Assembly: GCF_052113205.1 (NCBI RefSeq)
Contig: NZ_JBFRCU010000017.1
Coordinates: forward strand, 1-64,000
Length of the DNA stretch: 64,000 nt
Direction: 5' to 3'
From: Inquilinus sp052113205
Lineage (GTDB): Bacteria; Pseudomonadota; Alphaproteobacteria; DSM-16000; Inquilinaceae
Numbering within the stretch: the stretch's first letter is position 1; each line of letters starts with the position of its first letter. Positions 25,156 to 33,314 of this stretch are shown piece by piece. The notes beneath the pieces were generated by a model. It did not search any database. It was given only the letters and a program-made list of their open reading frames with translations, and was not told the DNA's origin. The translations under genes were made by a program, and so were the position numbers.

Positions 25156-26256
25156 CTTCTCCAGCGCCTTCTGGACGTGGGAGGAGAACACGAATTCGGC
25201 CGGGCGCTGACGATCGAGCGAGATCTCCGGCGCCATCCGCCCTTCGGTGCGGATGCCGCGCATGCTGACCAGGAAGGCTTTCAGCGGGTTGCGGAACATG
25301 TCCTTCACCGCGCTGGCCTCATAGCCGGAATGCACCATGCAGTTGGCGCATTTTTCGTAATTGCCGGTGCCGTACTTGTCCCAGTCCGTCTCCTCCATCA
25401 GCTCCTTGTAGGTCTGGGCGTAGCCTTCGCCGAGGAGATAGCAGGGCCGCTGCCAGCCGAAATAGGTGCGCGTCGGGTTGCCCCAGGGCGTGCAGTGGTA
25501 CGTCTGGTTGCCGGCCAGGAAGTCGAGGAACATCGTGGACTGGCTGAACGACCAGCGCTTGCCGTTGTCACCGCGCTTGAAGATGTCGCGGAACAGCTGC
25601 TTGGTGGTCTGGCGGCTCAGGAAGTGCTGCTGGTCCGGCGCCCGCTCATAGGCATAGCCGGGCGAAACGGTGATGGCGTCGACGCCCATCGCCTTGACGT
25701 CGTCGAAGAAGTTCGCGACGCGCTCCGGCACCGCGTTGTTGAACAGCGTGCAGTTGATGTTGACCCGGAAGCCGCGGGCCTTGGCGGCCTTGATCGCGCT
25801 GACCGCGCGGTCATAGACGCCGTCCTGGCACACTGACCGGTCGTGGTCCTCCTGGTCACCGTCCAGATGCACCGACCAGATCAGGAACGGGCTCGGCTTG
25901 TACTGGTGGAGTTTCTTCTCCATCAGCAGCGCGTTGGTGCACAGGTAGACGTATTTCTTGCGGTCGATGATGCCCTGCACCACCTCCGCCATCTCCTTGT
26001 GCAGCAGCGGCTCGCCGCCGGCGATCGAGACCACCGGGACACCCGAATCATCCACCGCCTGCAGGCATTCGGCCACCGACAGGCGCTGGTTCAGGATCTC
26101 GTCCGGGTAGTCGATCTTGCCGCAGCCGGCGCAGGCTAGGTTGCAGCGAAACAGCGGCTCCAGCATCAGAACCATCGGGTACCGCTTGGTGCCCATCAGG
26201 TGGTTCTTCAGGAGGTAAGCGCCGATACGGATCTGCTGTTGAAGCGGAATACCCAT
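25105..26256 (-). CDS. hpnH: HpnH, radical SAM adenosylhopene synthase
   Basis: The 383-aa radical SAM enzyme carries C38-x3-C42-x2-C45 (CNLACAGC), which binds the 4Fe-4S cluster, followed by the GGEPLLH SAM-binding stretch and the HpnH-type ending with the extra-cysteine region CANCMVHSGYEASA. HpnH adds the 5'-deoxyadenosyl radical to diploptene, making adenosylhopane, the first step towards extended hopanoids and the substrate of HpnG. It is convergent with hpnG and shares direction with ispH, 48 nt away, so the two may be co-transcribed. Confidence 0.96.
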   Translation of the reverse strand: MGIPLQQQIRIGAYLLKNHLMGTKRYPMVLMLEPLFRCNLACAGCGKIDYPDEILNQRLSVAECLQAVDDSGVPVVSIAGGEPLLHKEMAEVVQGIIDRKKYVYLCTNALLMEKKLHQYKPSPFLIWSVHLDGDQEDHDRSVCQDGVYDRAVSAIKAAKARGFRVNINCTLFNNAVPERVANFFDDVKAMGVDAITVSPGYAYERAPDQQHFLSRQTTKQLFRDIFKRGDNGKRWSFSQSTMFLDFLAGNQTYHCTPWGNPTRTYFGWQRPCYLLGEGYAQTYKELMEETDWDKYGTGNYEKCANCMVHSGYEASAVKDMFRNPLKAFLVSMRGIRTEGRMAPEISLDRQRPAEFVFSSHVQKALEKLRHTPKVAAKGAGGGK

Positions 26257-26304
26257 GGGACCTTCGCAAAACTGTCGGCCGAAATCGGGGCCAAGCGACT
26301 ATGC

Positions 26305-27243
26305 CTACTCGGCGGGGACCGGTGCGGTCAATTGGGAGGGCAGACGGAACCGGATATTCTCATCGACGCCCTGCAACGTCGAGACCTCGACTTCGCCATA
26401 ACGTCGCAGGGTCTCGACCAGCTCCTGCACCAGGCTGTCGGGGGCGGAGGCGCCGGCGGTGATGCCCACCGCCTTCTTGCCCGTCAGCCAGGCCGGGTCC
26501 AACGCCGAAGCGTCGTCGATCAGATAGCTCGGCACGCCGAGCTCAGCCCCGATCTCGCGCAGGCGGTTGGAGTTCGAGCTGTTGCGGGCGCCGACCACCA
26601 GCAGCACGTCGGCCACCTGCGCCAGTTCCCGCACCGCGCGCTGGCGGTTCTGGGTGGCGTAGCAGATGTCTTTGGTGTCCGGGCCGACGATCGCCGGGAA
26701 CTTCGCGGTCAACGCGTCGATCACCGCCTTGGTGTCGTCGACGCTGAGCGTTGTCTGGGTGATGTAGGACACGCGCTCCGGGTCCGGGACTTCGAGCGTC
26801 GCGACCTCCTCGACCGTCGAGATCAGGGTGACGCCGCCGGGGATCTGCCCGGTGGTGCCCTCGACCTCGGCATGGCCGGCATGGCCGATCAGGATGACGG
26901 TGCGGTCCTGGGCGGCGTAGCGCCGGCCTTCGATATGCACCTTCGACACCAGTGGGCAGGTCGCGTCGATCACCTGCAGCCCGCGCTGCTCCGCATCGGC
27001 CTCGACCGACCGGGAGACGCCGTGTGCGCTGAAGATCGTGATGGCGCCGGCCGGGACCTCGTCGAGCTCATCGACGAACTTGGCGCCTTTCGCGCGCAGG
27101 CTCTCGACCACGTGTCGGTTGTGCACGATCTCGTGCCGGACGTAGACGGGAGCCCCGAAGATCTCCAACGCCCGCTCGACGATTTCGATCGCCCGCTCGA
27201 CGCCTGCGCAAAAGCCTCGCGGCTGGGCCAAGATGATCCGCAT
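26305..27243 (-). CDS. ispH: 4-hydroxy-3-methylbut-2-enyl diphosphate reductase (IspH/LytB)
   Basis: The 312-residue protein has the IspH features: RGFCAGVERAIEIVERAL at the N-terminus (first cluster cysteine), VYVRHEIVHNRHVVE, FSAHGVS, DATCPLVSKVH (second cysteine), and YATQNRQRA followed by VVGARNSSNS. The third cysteine is at DICYATQNR. It is an iron-sulfur enzyme that makes IPP and DMAPP as the last MEP-pathway step. Location upstream of hpnH on the same strand couples C5 precursor supply to hopanoid synthesis. Its promoter should lie in the 302-nt gap shared with hpnM. Confidence 0.96.
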   Translation of the reverse strand: MRIILAQPRGFCAGVERAIEIVERALEIFGAPVYVRHEIVHNRHVVESLRAKGAKFVDELDEVPAGAITIFSAHGVSRSVEADAEQRGLQVIDATCPLVSKVHIEGRRYAAQDRTVILIGHAGHAEVEGTTGQIPGGVTLISTVEEVATLEVPDPERVSYITQTTLSVDDTKAVIDALTAKFPAIVGPDTKDICYATQNRQRAVRELAQVADVLLVVGARNSSNSNRLREIGAELGVPSYLIDDASALDPAWLTGKKAVGITAGASAPDSLVQELVETLRRYGEVEVSTLQGVDENIRFRLPSQLTAPVPAE

Positions 27244-27545
27244 TCCGCACCTTGATGTTCTGGCTGGGTTCGGGATTCGCCAGAGTGAATCGCTCTCAAT
27301 TCGACCATACTACGCGCCAACTTTGCGTGTCACTAACGTGACCACCAGCGGGGCGTGCAATGGGTTGTGATTGATACTTATCAACTGGCCGCCTCGGCCG
27401 ATGTGCTGGCCGTCACAGCGGAGTTCCGACGCAGCGGCGTTCGGAACTTCTCGGCAAAGGGGCGGGTTGAGGCCATCATGGCCCGATCGCGTCGCCCGAG
27501 AGACGGACGGCGGCGGACCCAACGTTCGAATCGGAAGAGACAACC
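27244..27545. promoter_or_regulatory. 302-nt divergent intergenic region between ispH and hpnM with two palindromes
   Basis: The stretch holds no convincing gene. Two inverted repeats stand out: GTCAC-TAAC-GTGAC at 27329-27342 and TTGATA-CT-TATCAA at 27371-27384. The second is a perfect AT-rich palindrome in otherwise GC-rich DNA. The positions, about 90 and 130 nt upstream of ispH and about 160-215 nt upstream of hpnM, suit operators for one or both genes. The binding protein is unknown; since IspH and HpnH are iron-sulfur proteins, an iron or redox regulator is one guess. Confidence 0.4.
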
Positions 27546-28163
27546 ATGCGCTCTCCTGCCTTCTCCCGACGCCTTGCCCTGGCCTTGGCACTCCTGCTGC
27601 CGTTGCCCTTCGCGGCGCTGCCCTCACAGGCTGCGGAGCCGCGCCAGGTCGTCGATACGCTCGACAGCGCCCTGCTCGACGTCATGAAGAACGCCGACTC
27701 GCTGGGCTTCCGCGGGCGCTATCAGAAGCTCGGGCCGGTGCTCGACCAGACCTTCAACCTGCCGCTGATGGCGCGAATCGCCGTCGGCCCAGACTGGTCG
27801 ACCCTGAGTCCGGCCCAGCAGCAGAAGGTGACGGATGCCTTCCGCCGCTTCAGCATCACCACCTATGCCGCCCGCTTCAACGGCTACAGCGGCGAGAGCT
27901 TCCAGGCCGAGGATGCCAAGCCGGTCAGCGGCGGCGACCAGGTGGTCAACACCAAGCTGGTGCGGCCGAACGCGGATCCGGTGCCGCTGAACTACCGGCT
28001 GCGGGGGCCGAACTGGCAGATCATCGACATCTATCTGAACGGCACGATCAGCCAGCTCGCGAACTACCGGTCCGAATTCGGCGCAGCCCTGCGCAGCGGC
28101 GGCGGCGACGCGCTGATCAAGCTGATCGAAGGCAAGATCGTCGAGCTGACGCCGAAGAAATAG
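27546..28163 (+). CDS. hpnM: HpnM, MlaC-family periplasmic hopanoid-associated protein
   Basis: The 205-aa exported protein has a signal peptide (RLALALALLLPLPFAALPSQA) and an MlaC/toluene-tolerance Ttg2D fold. Visible features are GFRGRYQKLGPVLDQTFNLPLMARIAVG, FRRFSITTYAARFNGYSGESF and the nuclear-transport-factor-like core YRLRGPNWQIIDIYLNGTISQLANYRSEF. MlaC proteins ferry phospholipids between the outer and inner membranes. HpnM is the version found in hopanoid clusters, where it accompanies HpnN. It converges with mlaA across a strong hairpin. Confidence 0.9.
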   Translation: MRSPAFSRRLALALALLLPLPFAALPSQAAEPRQVVDTLDSALLDVMKNADSLGFRGRYQKLGPVLDQTFNLPLMARIAVGPDWSTLSPAQQQKVTDAFRRFSITTYAARFNGYSGESFQAEDAKPVSGGDQVVNTKLVRPNADPVPLNYRLRGPNWQIIDIYLNGTISQLANYRSEFGAALRSGGGDALIKLIEGKIVELTPKK

Positions 28164-28172
28164 GCCTCGGTC

Positions 28173-28197
28173 CGGGCGGGAGCGCCGCTCCCGCCCG
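28173..28197. terminator. Bidirectional hairpin terminator between hpnM and mlaA
   Basis: A perfect 11-bp stem (GGGCGGGAGC with GCTCCCGCCC plus a flanking C-G pair) closes a 3-nt GCC loop in the 42-nt gap between the stops of two convergent genes. There is no clear U tract, but the position and stability fit a shared terminator. Confidence 0.7.
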
Positions 28198-28205
28198 TCA
28201 GTCGA

Positions 28206-29063
28206 TCAGGGAATGTTCGGCAGCTGCGACGCCGGGACGTCGCTGGCAGCGCCGGCCGCAGCCGGACCGGCCGCGCCACCGGCAGCAGCCGCTCCGGCGG
28301 GGTCGGTGTAGAGGTCGCCGCCCGACGGAGCCTGGCCGCCGTCGAGTTCGGCCTGCCGGTACTGTCGGAAGACGCTGCGCAGCGTGGCGTAGTAGTCGAC
28401 CGAGTTGCGCTCCAGCTCATCCGTGGCGTCGACCGTGCGCGACCGCACATCGACGCCCTTGAACACGAACTGGCCGACGCTGGCCTCGGTCGGGATGTTN
28501 ACGATGTAGCCCCAGGGGCTGCTGACCGTGTCGACCGCGAAGCCGACCGCGTCGCGCGGATTCGACGGGCCGAGCAGGGGCAGCATCAGGTACGGGCCGT
28601 CGCCGATGCCCCACTTGTACAGCGTGGCGCCGAAATCGCCGGCCTGCTGCCGGACCACGCCCCGGGGCGTGGCAACGTCGATGAAGCCGCCGAGGCCGAA
28701 GGTCGAGTTCGCCAGGAAGCGCAGCAGCGTCTTGATCGCGGCGATCGGTTCGCCCTGCAGCACCTTGTTCACGAAGATGACCGGCTCGCCGAAGTTCTGC
28801 AGCGCGTTGTGCAGGCCGTCGCGGGCGAATTCCGGCACCGTGTCGCGATAGGCGATCGCGACAGGCCGGATGGCGTTCTTGTCGAGCGCCATGTTGAAGT
28901 CGAAGATCGCCCGGTTCATCGGCTCGAGCGGATCGTTGATCCGGTCGAACTCGGCCCGCTGGGCGGGGTCGGTCGGCGGCGTCGCGCAGCCGCTCAGCGC
29001 GGAAGCGGCGAGCAGCACGGCCATGCCGAGGGCGAGAGGGCGAGAGGATGAGCGCAACGGCAT
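28206..29063 (-). CDS. mlaA: MlaA/VacJ outer-membrane lipoprotein
   Basis: The start is set at 29063, giving a lipoprotein signal (LGMAVLLAASALSGC, lipidated Cys26) and 285 aa; 48 upstream codons are open but precede the signal. The body matches MlaA: DPLEPMNRAIFDFN, PEFARDGLHNALQNFGEPVIFVNKVLQG, RFLANSTFGLGGFIDVAT, and GPYLMLPLLGPSNPRDA. The C-terminus (from about residue 250) is a Gly/Ala-rich tail. MlaA removes misplaced phospholipids from the outer leaflet and hands them to MlaC. Beside hpnM and hpnN it suggests a lipid-transport module tied to hopanoid export. One residue is unread because base 28500 is N. Confidence 0.93.
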   Translation of the reverse strand: MPLRSSSRPLALGMAVLLAASALSGCATPPTDPAQRAEFDRINDPLEPMNRAIFDFNMALDKNAIRPVAIAYRDTVPEFARDGLHNALQNFGEPVIFVNKVLQGEPIAAIKTLLRFLANSTFGLGGFIDVATPRGVVRQQAGDFGATLYKWGIGDGPYLMLPLLGPSNPRDAVGFAVDTVSSPWGYIXNIPTEASVGQFVFKGVDVRSRTVDATDELERNSVDYYATLRSVFRQYRQAELDGGQAPSGGDLYTDPAGAAAAGGAAGPAAAGAASDVPASQLPNIP

Positions 29064-29364
29064 GTCCGGTCCGATCCCGTAAGCAACCGAAAGTCGGTGA
29101 TCTTGGCTTGGCACATTTCCGTTCGCGGCTCGGGTCGACCCCAACCCCACGACGGACAGAAAGTTAGAATGCGAACAATATCCTGCAGCCTGTGCGGCAA
29201 CAACCACCTGACGAAAAACTTTGTTCCCCTTCCGTCAGACCGCTTCGTATTGGGCACCGAACCCGGGCGCCGGCCGGGGCCGCGAACGTCGCGGCCGGGC
29301 GAGACTAGCCGCATCCGGCCGCGCCGTCACCGGGCCTGTTCCGGATGCTGCAAGAACCCTGGCT
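29064..29364. other. 301-nt gap between mlaA and hpnN
   Basis: I see no gene here. The stretch near mlaA (about 29064-29220) is less GC-rich and should hold the mlaA promoter. A CTGACG at 29209 and CGTCAG at 29234 form a loose inverted repeat with a 19-nt spacer, too weak to name. The remainder lies directly downstream of the hpnN stop. Confidence 0.4.
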
Positions 29365-31986
29365 TCACGATGGGGCCGGATGATGGCGCCGTGGTGGCGC
29401 GGGTGGGCCGAGCAGCGCCGGCATGAACACCAGCACGGAGAACAGGGTGAACAGCAGCTCGATCGTCAGCAGCTCACCCATGCCCGCCGTCCCCGGATGG
29501 GGCGAAAGCCACAGGCTGCCGAAGGCCGAGGCCGTGGTCAGGGCACTGAACACGATCGCGCGGGTGGTGCTGGACTGCAGCGGCTCGCCGCGCCGGGCGC
29601 GCCAGTTCACCACGAAGTAGATGTCGAAGGCGACGCCGACGCCGAGCAGCAGCGGCAGGGCGATGATGTTGGCGAAGTTGATCGGCAGGCCGGTGATGAC
29701 GGTGGTCGCCAGGGTCAGAAGGCCGGCCAGCAGCAGCGGCGTCAGCGCCAGCAGCACGTCGCGCACCCGGCGCAGAGCGATCGTGAGCAGGATCGCGATC
29801 ATCACCGTCGCCAGGACGCCGGCGGTGAGGAAGGCCCCGACGATGGTGCGGCTGGATTCCTGGATCGTCACCGCAGTGCCGGTGGCGTGCGGTGCGACTT
29901 TGCGGACGGCGTCGACGAATCGCTCCATGACGGCGTTGTCGGCGGCATTGCCCTTGGGGAACACCGTCAGCTTGGCCTGGCCGTCCGGTGCGACCCAGGT
30001 GTCCTTCAGATCCTTCGGGAGGTCGGCCAGAGACACCGGCTCGGCCGAGAGCAGCAGCCGCAGCCGGTCCAGCGTCATCGGCAGCGCGTTCAGAAGAGCG
30101 TCGCTGACCCGGGCCAGGGTCGCCGCATCGGCCTTGGACAGCCGGTCCAGCCCGTCAGCCAGGCGGCGTTCGGGGCTGTCCGGCTCCGGCCCGATCTGGC
30201 GCAGCGTCGCCGCGGTCTTGGCGGCAGCCGCGCGAACCGCATCGTCGGACGGCGGGGCCGCGATAGTGGGCACGTCCAGCGTCGGGCCGATCAGCAGGCC
30301 GAGGTCGGACNGGATCGCCAGCTTGGGCTCCTGGTCGCCGGGCACGAAGCTGTTCAGCGACAGCACGGTGTCGACTTCTGGCAGCGCCTGCAGCTTCGGC
30401 GTCAGCGCCGCCGCGGCGTCGACCGACGGGGTCAGGATATCGATGGTGTTCGGCGTGGTCAGCGGATCCCGCATCAGCTCGAGCATCGTCGAGGCCGCCT
30501 CGGAGCGCGGATCGACCAGGTTCAGCGGGTTGAAGTCGAAGGTCAGCCGCGGCATCAGCGCCAGGCATCCCAGCGCCAGCAGCGCACCGGCGGCGAGCAC
30601 CCAGCGCCGGTGCTTCAGCAGGAAGCGGTCGGCTGGCGCCAGCTCCGTCCAGCCGACCTCGCGCGGCTCGGCCCGCACCGGCAGCACCGCCAGCAGGGCG
30701 GGCAGCAGCGTCAGGTTGAGCGTGACGGCGATCAGCATGCCGACACCGGCGATCAGCCCGAGCTCGGAGACGCCGCGATAATCGGTCGGCAGGAAGGCGA
30801 AGAAGCCGCTGGCGGCGGACAGCGCGGCCAGCACCAGGGCGGCGCCGACGCGGCGGATGGCGGCGTTGGTGGCGGCGTGGATGTTGGGCGCAGTGGTGCG
30901 CTTGGCCCGTACGGCGACGCAGAGCTGGACGCCGAAATCGACGGCGATACCGACGAACAGCACGGCAAAGGCGACCGAGATCAGGTTCAGCGCGCCCACG
31001 GCCAGCGCCGCGAAGGCCGCCGTCATCAGCAGCCCGACCAGCAGCGTGATCATGATCGCCCCGGTCATGGCGAAGGAGCGCAGGGCCAGCAGCAGCAGCC
31101 CCAGCACCAGCACCACCGACACCGTGGTCGACACGCCGATGCCTTCGCTGACGCTGGCGAACTGGTCGTCGTTCAGCGGGATGTTGCCGGTCTGCCGCAC
31201 GGTAACGCCGTAGGCCGGGGTCAGGTGCAGCTTCTCCGCGGTGGCACGGACGAAGCCGGTGGCCTTCGCCCCGGGTTCGAGCGCGCCGTAGTCGAGCACC
31301 GGCTGCGCCAGCACGAATTTGCGCAAGGCCCGCGGCGAGGTCGGGCCGGAGGATAGCAGCGACTGCCAGGACAGCGGCTGGACCACGTGGTCGGAGGTCA
31401 GGTTGGCGTCGATCGTCGCCGCCACCCGGGTGAAGGCCGGCTGCATTTGCGACCGCTGCGCCTGGCCCATCTTCACGCCCTGCAGGGCGAGGTCGAGGAC
31501 GCCGAACAGCCCGCGCAGCGTCGGGTCTGCGCCCAGGCCGCCGAGCAGCGGCTGGGCGGCGATGACGTCGTTCGCCGTCTGCTGCACCTCCTTCACCGAC
31601 AGGAACAGGATGCCGTTCTTGTCGAAGAACGGCCCGCCATCCGGGCGACGGACGGTCCTGAACAGCGTCGGCTCCGCCGTCAGCGCCTGAGTCAACTGCA
31701 CCGCCGCCGATTCCGCCAACTCCGGCGTCTGGCCGTCGATAACAATGGCCAGCAGATTGGTGTTCTGTGGAAACGCCCTGTCGAGCGCGGCGTTGTCCAG
31801 CTGCCAGGGCAAATTGGGGTCGATCAGCTTGCCGGTGTCGGTGTTGACCGACAGGCGGTGCATCACCACCAGCACGGCGCAGACCGACAGCACCAGCGCG
31901 GCGCCGATCACCCACGGAGCGCGGCTCTGGCAGAAGGCGCCCAGATAGACCAGGGCACGGGTCAGGGACAGTCTGGAGGCAGGCAC
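29365..31986 (-). CDS. hpnN: HpnN, RND/MMPL-type hopanoid transporter
   Basis: The 873-aa inner-membrane protein has the RND/MMPL layout. There is one N-terminal helix (WVIGAALVLSVCAVLVVM), a large periplasmic domain (to about residue 245), five helices, a second membrane anchor and periplasmic domain (about 425-700), and five final helices. The sterol-sensing-like helices include FVGIAVDFGVQLCVAVRAKRT and the C-terminal LLGVGVAFDIYFVVNWR, each with the acidic residue expected for proton coupling. HpnN moves hopanoids from the inner to the outer membrane. The start is a GTG at 31986. Base 30311 is N, leaving one residue undefined. Confidence 0.92.
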   Translation of the reverse strand: MPASRLSLTRALVYLGAFCQSRAPWVIGAALVLSVCAVLVVMHRLSVNTDTGKLIDPNLPWQLDNAALDRAFPQNTNLLAIVIDGQTPELAESAAVQLTQALTAEPTLFRTVRRPDGGPFFDKNGILFLSVKEVQQTANDVIAAQPLLGGLGADPTLRGLFGVLDLALQGVKMGQAQRSQMQPAFTRVAATIDANLTSDHVVQPLSWQSLLSSGPTSPRALRKFVLAQPVLDYGALEPGAKATGFVRATAEKLHLTPAYGVTVRQTGNIPLNDDQFASVSEGIGVSTTVSVVLVLGLLLLALRSFAMTGAIMITLLVGLLMTAAFAALAVGALNLISVAFAVLFVGIAVDFGVQLCVAVRAKRTTAPNIHAATNAAIRRVGAALVLAALSAASGFFAFLPTDYRGVSELGLIAGVGMLIAVTLNLTLLPALLAVLPVRAEPREVGWTELAPADRFLLKHRRWVLAAGALLALGCLALMPRLTFDFNPLNLVDPRSEAASTMLELMRDPLTTPNTIDILTPSVDAAAALTPKLQALPEVDTVLSLNSFVPGDQEPKLAIXSDLGLLIGPTLDVPTIAAPPSDDAVRAAAAKTAATLRQIGPEPDSPERRLADGLDRLSKADAATLARVSDALLNALPMTLDRLRLLLSAEPVSLADLPKDLKDTWVAPDGQAKLTVFPKGNAADNAVMERFVDAVRKVAPHATGTAVTIQESSRTIVGAFLTAGVLATVMIAILLTIALRRVRDVLLALTPLLLAGLLTLATTVITGLPINFANIIALPLLLGVGVAFDIYFVVNWRARRGEPLQSSTTRAIVFSALTTASAFGSLWLSPHPGTAGMGELLTIELLFTLFSVLVFMPALLGPPAPPRRHHPAPS

Positions 31987-32083
31987 GCGGTCTGCTTTGC
32001 AATGACGGGAAGGGCAGGCGGGCGGGCAGAGTTGTATCCTGCTTCGCCGATGCGCGGAAGCTGTCCGGTGACCGGGCGCAGCA

Positions 32084-33253
32084 CTATGGCGCGGGGCGGG
32101 CGATCCGGGCCAGGCCCAGCCAGGCCAGCGCCGCCGCGGCGACGGCGGCCATCAGCAGCCAGGGATCGGCGCCGGTGACGCGCAGCGCCCAGGGAATCAG
32201 CGCGGTGGTCCCGGCCAGGCCGACGAAGGTGGTCAGGAAGGCATAGCCGGCCTGGGCCATGTAGTGCAGCTCCGGCCGGATCCGGGTGCGGATCACGGTC
32301 TGGGCCGCCAGATAGGCGCCGCCGAAGGTCATGGCGTGGCCGAATTGGCTGAGGATGATCAGGGGCAAGGGCGGGTCGGTCGCCAGCAGCAGCCAGCGGC
32401 CGATCGCGACCAGGCAGCAGGCCGCCAGCAGCGTCGCCGGCGGGATCTTCTCCAGACGCCGTGCGGCATAGCGGTAGACCACGATCTCGGCGGCGACGGC
32501 GGCACCCCAGACGATGCCGGTGCTGCCCTTGGCGACGCCATGATCGATCCACCAGATCGTGCCGAAGGAATAGTAAAAGGCGTGCGACGCCTGCAGCAGC
32601 AGGGCGGGGACCAGGAGCGGCGCCGCCACCGCCAACGCGGCGGCGCTGGCGCGCGGGTCGAGGCGCGGCGTCGGCGGCTGCCAGGACGGGCCGAGCACCG
32701 AGACGCACAGGCACAGCAGCAGCCCGGCGGCGATGTAGGGCAGCAGCGCCGCGCCGTCCGGCAGGACCAGCAGTGCCCCCATGCCGACATTGCCGACCAT
32801 GAAGGCGAAGGAGCCCCAGGCGCGCATCCGGCCGTAGCCATGGCCGCTGCGCAGCGTGACGGTGTTGGCGAAGCTCTCGATCAGCGGGATCGAGCCGTAG
32901 ACCAGCCCGACCGCCAGGACCGACAGCAGGCCGACGGTGCCGGGGTCGCCGACCAGCGCGGCCGCGATCAGCACCAGCGCGGCGGCCAGCGCGGCGCCGG
33001 CGGCCACGCCGCCGGCCGGCAGCAGCAGGGTCGCGACCATGCCGAAGCCGAGGATGCAGACGGCGCGAAGGGCGAAGCCAGCGGCCATGGTCCAGCCGAC
33101 CGCATCGGCGGCCAGGCCGCTCGCCGCCAGCCACACCGGCAGATAGGGGGTCAGGATGCCGCTGACCCCGTAATGCGCCGACAGGGCCGCGACCGCGCGC
33201 AGCCGGCCGTGGTCGCCCGTGGGCCGTGAAACGCCGTCCGAGGGACTGCTCAC
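32084..33253 (-). CDS. MFS transporter of the HcaT/phenylpropionate-permease type
   Basis: I prefer the GTG at 33253, which has GGGAGAGG about 8 nt upstream; a TTG at 33286 would add 11 residues encoded within a hairpin repeat. The 389-aa protein has twelve likely membrane helices and the family sequence AHYGVSGILTPYLPVWLAASGL, with YGRMRAWGSFAFMVGNVGMGALL after helix 4. It matches the PPP/HcaT group of major facilitator transporters, often annotated as 3-phenylpropionic acid permeases, but the substrate is not readable. It closes a sugar-type operon that starts with a ROK regulator, so a sugar or sugar-acid cargo is possible. Confidence 0.8.
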   Translation of the reverse strand: MSSPSDGVSRPTGDHGRLRAVAALSAHYGVSGILTPYLPVWLAASGLAADAVGWTMAAGFALRAVCILGFGMVATLLLPAGGVAAGAALAAALVLIAAALVGDPGTVGLLSVLAVGLVYGSIPLIESFANTVTLRSGHGYGRMRAWGSFAFMVGNVGMGALLVLPDGAALLPYIAAGLLLCLCVSVLGPSWQPPTPRLDPRASAAALAVAAPLLVPALLLQASHAFYYSFGTIWWIDHGVAKGSTGIVWGAAVAAEIVVYRYAARRLEKIPPATLLAACCLVAIGRWLLLATDPPLPLIILSQFGHAMTFGGAYLAAQTVIRTRIRPELHYMAQAGYAFLTTFVGLAGTTALIPWALRVTGADPWLLMAAVAAAALAWLGLARIARPAP

Positions 33254-33260
33254 CGCGTTG

Positions 33261-33283
33261 CCTCTCCCGCCAGGCGGGAGAGG
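33261..33283. repeat. Perfect 11-bp-arm hairpin just before the MFS start
   Basis: The arms CCTCTCCCGCC and GGCGGGAGAGG are separated by one base. On the transcribed (minus) strand the 3' arm carries the GGGAGAGG ribosome site of the MFS gene, so folding would hide it. It is also related to the C/G-rich intergenic repeats at 24310 and 45029, and could act as a terminator after the oxidoreductase gene. Confidence 0.6.
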
Positions 33284-33314
33284 CAATACGAAGCGATGGG
33301 CCGGCGCCGTTTTC

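Noticed and set aside
29221..31356. A 711-codon plus-strand frame opposite hpnN
   Set aside because: Shadow of the conserved hpnN gene; no domain is recognisable.
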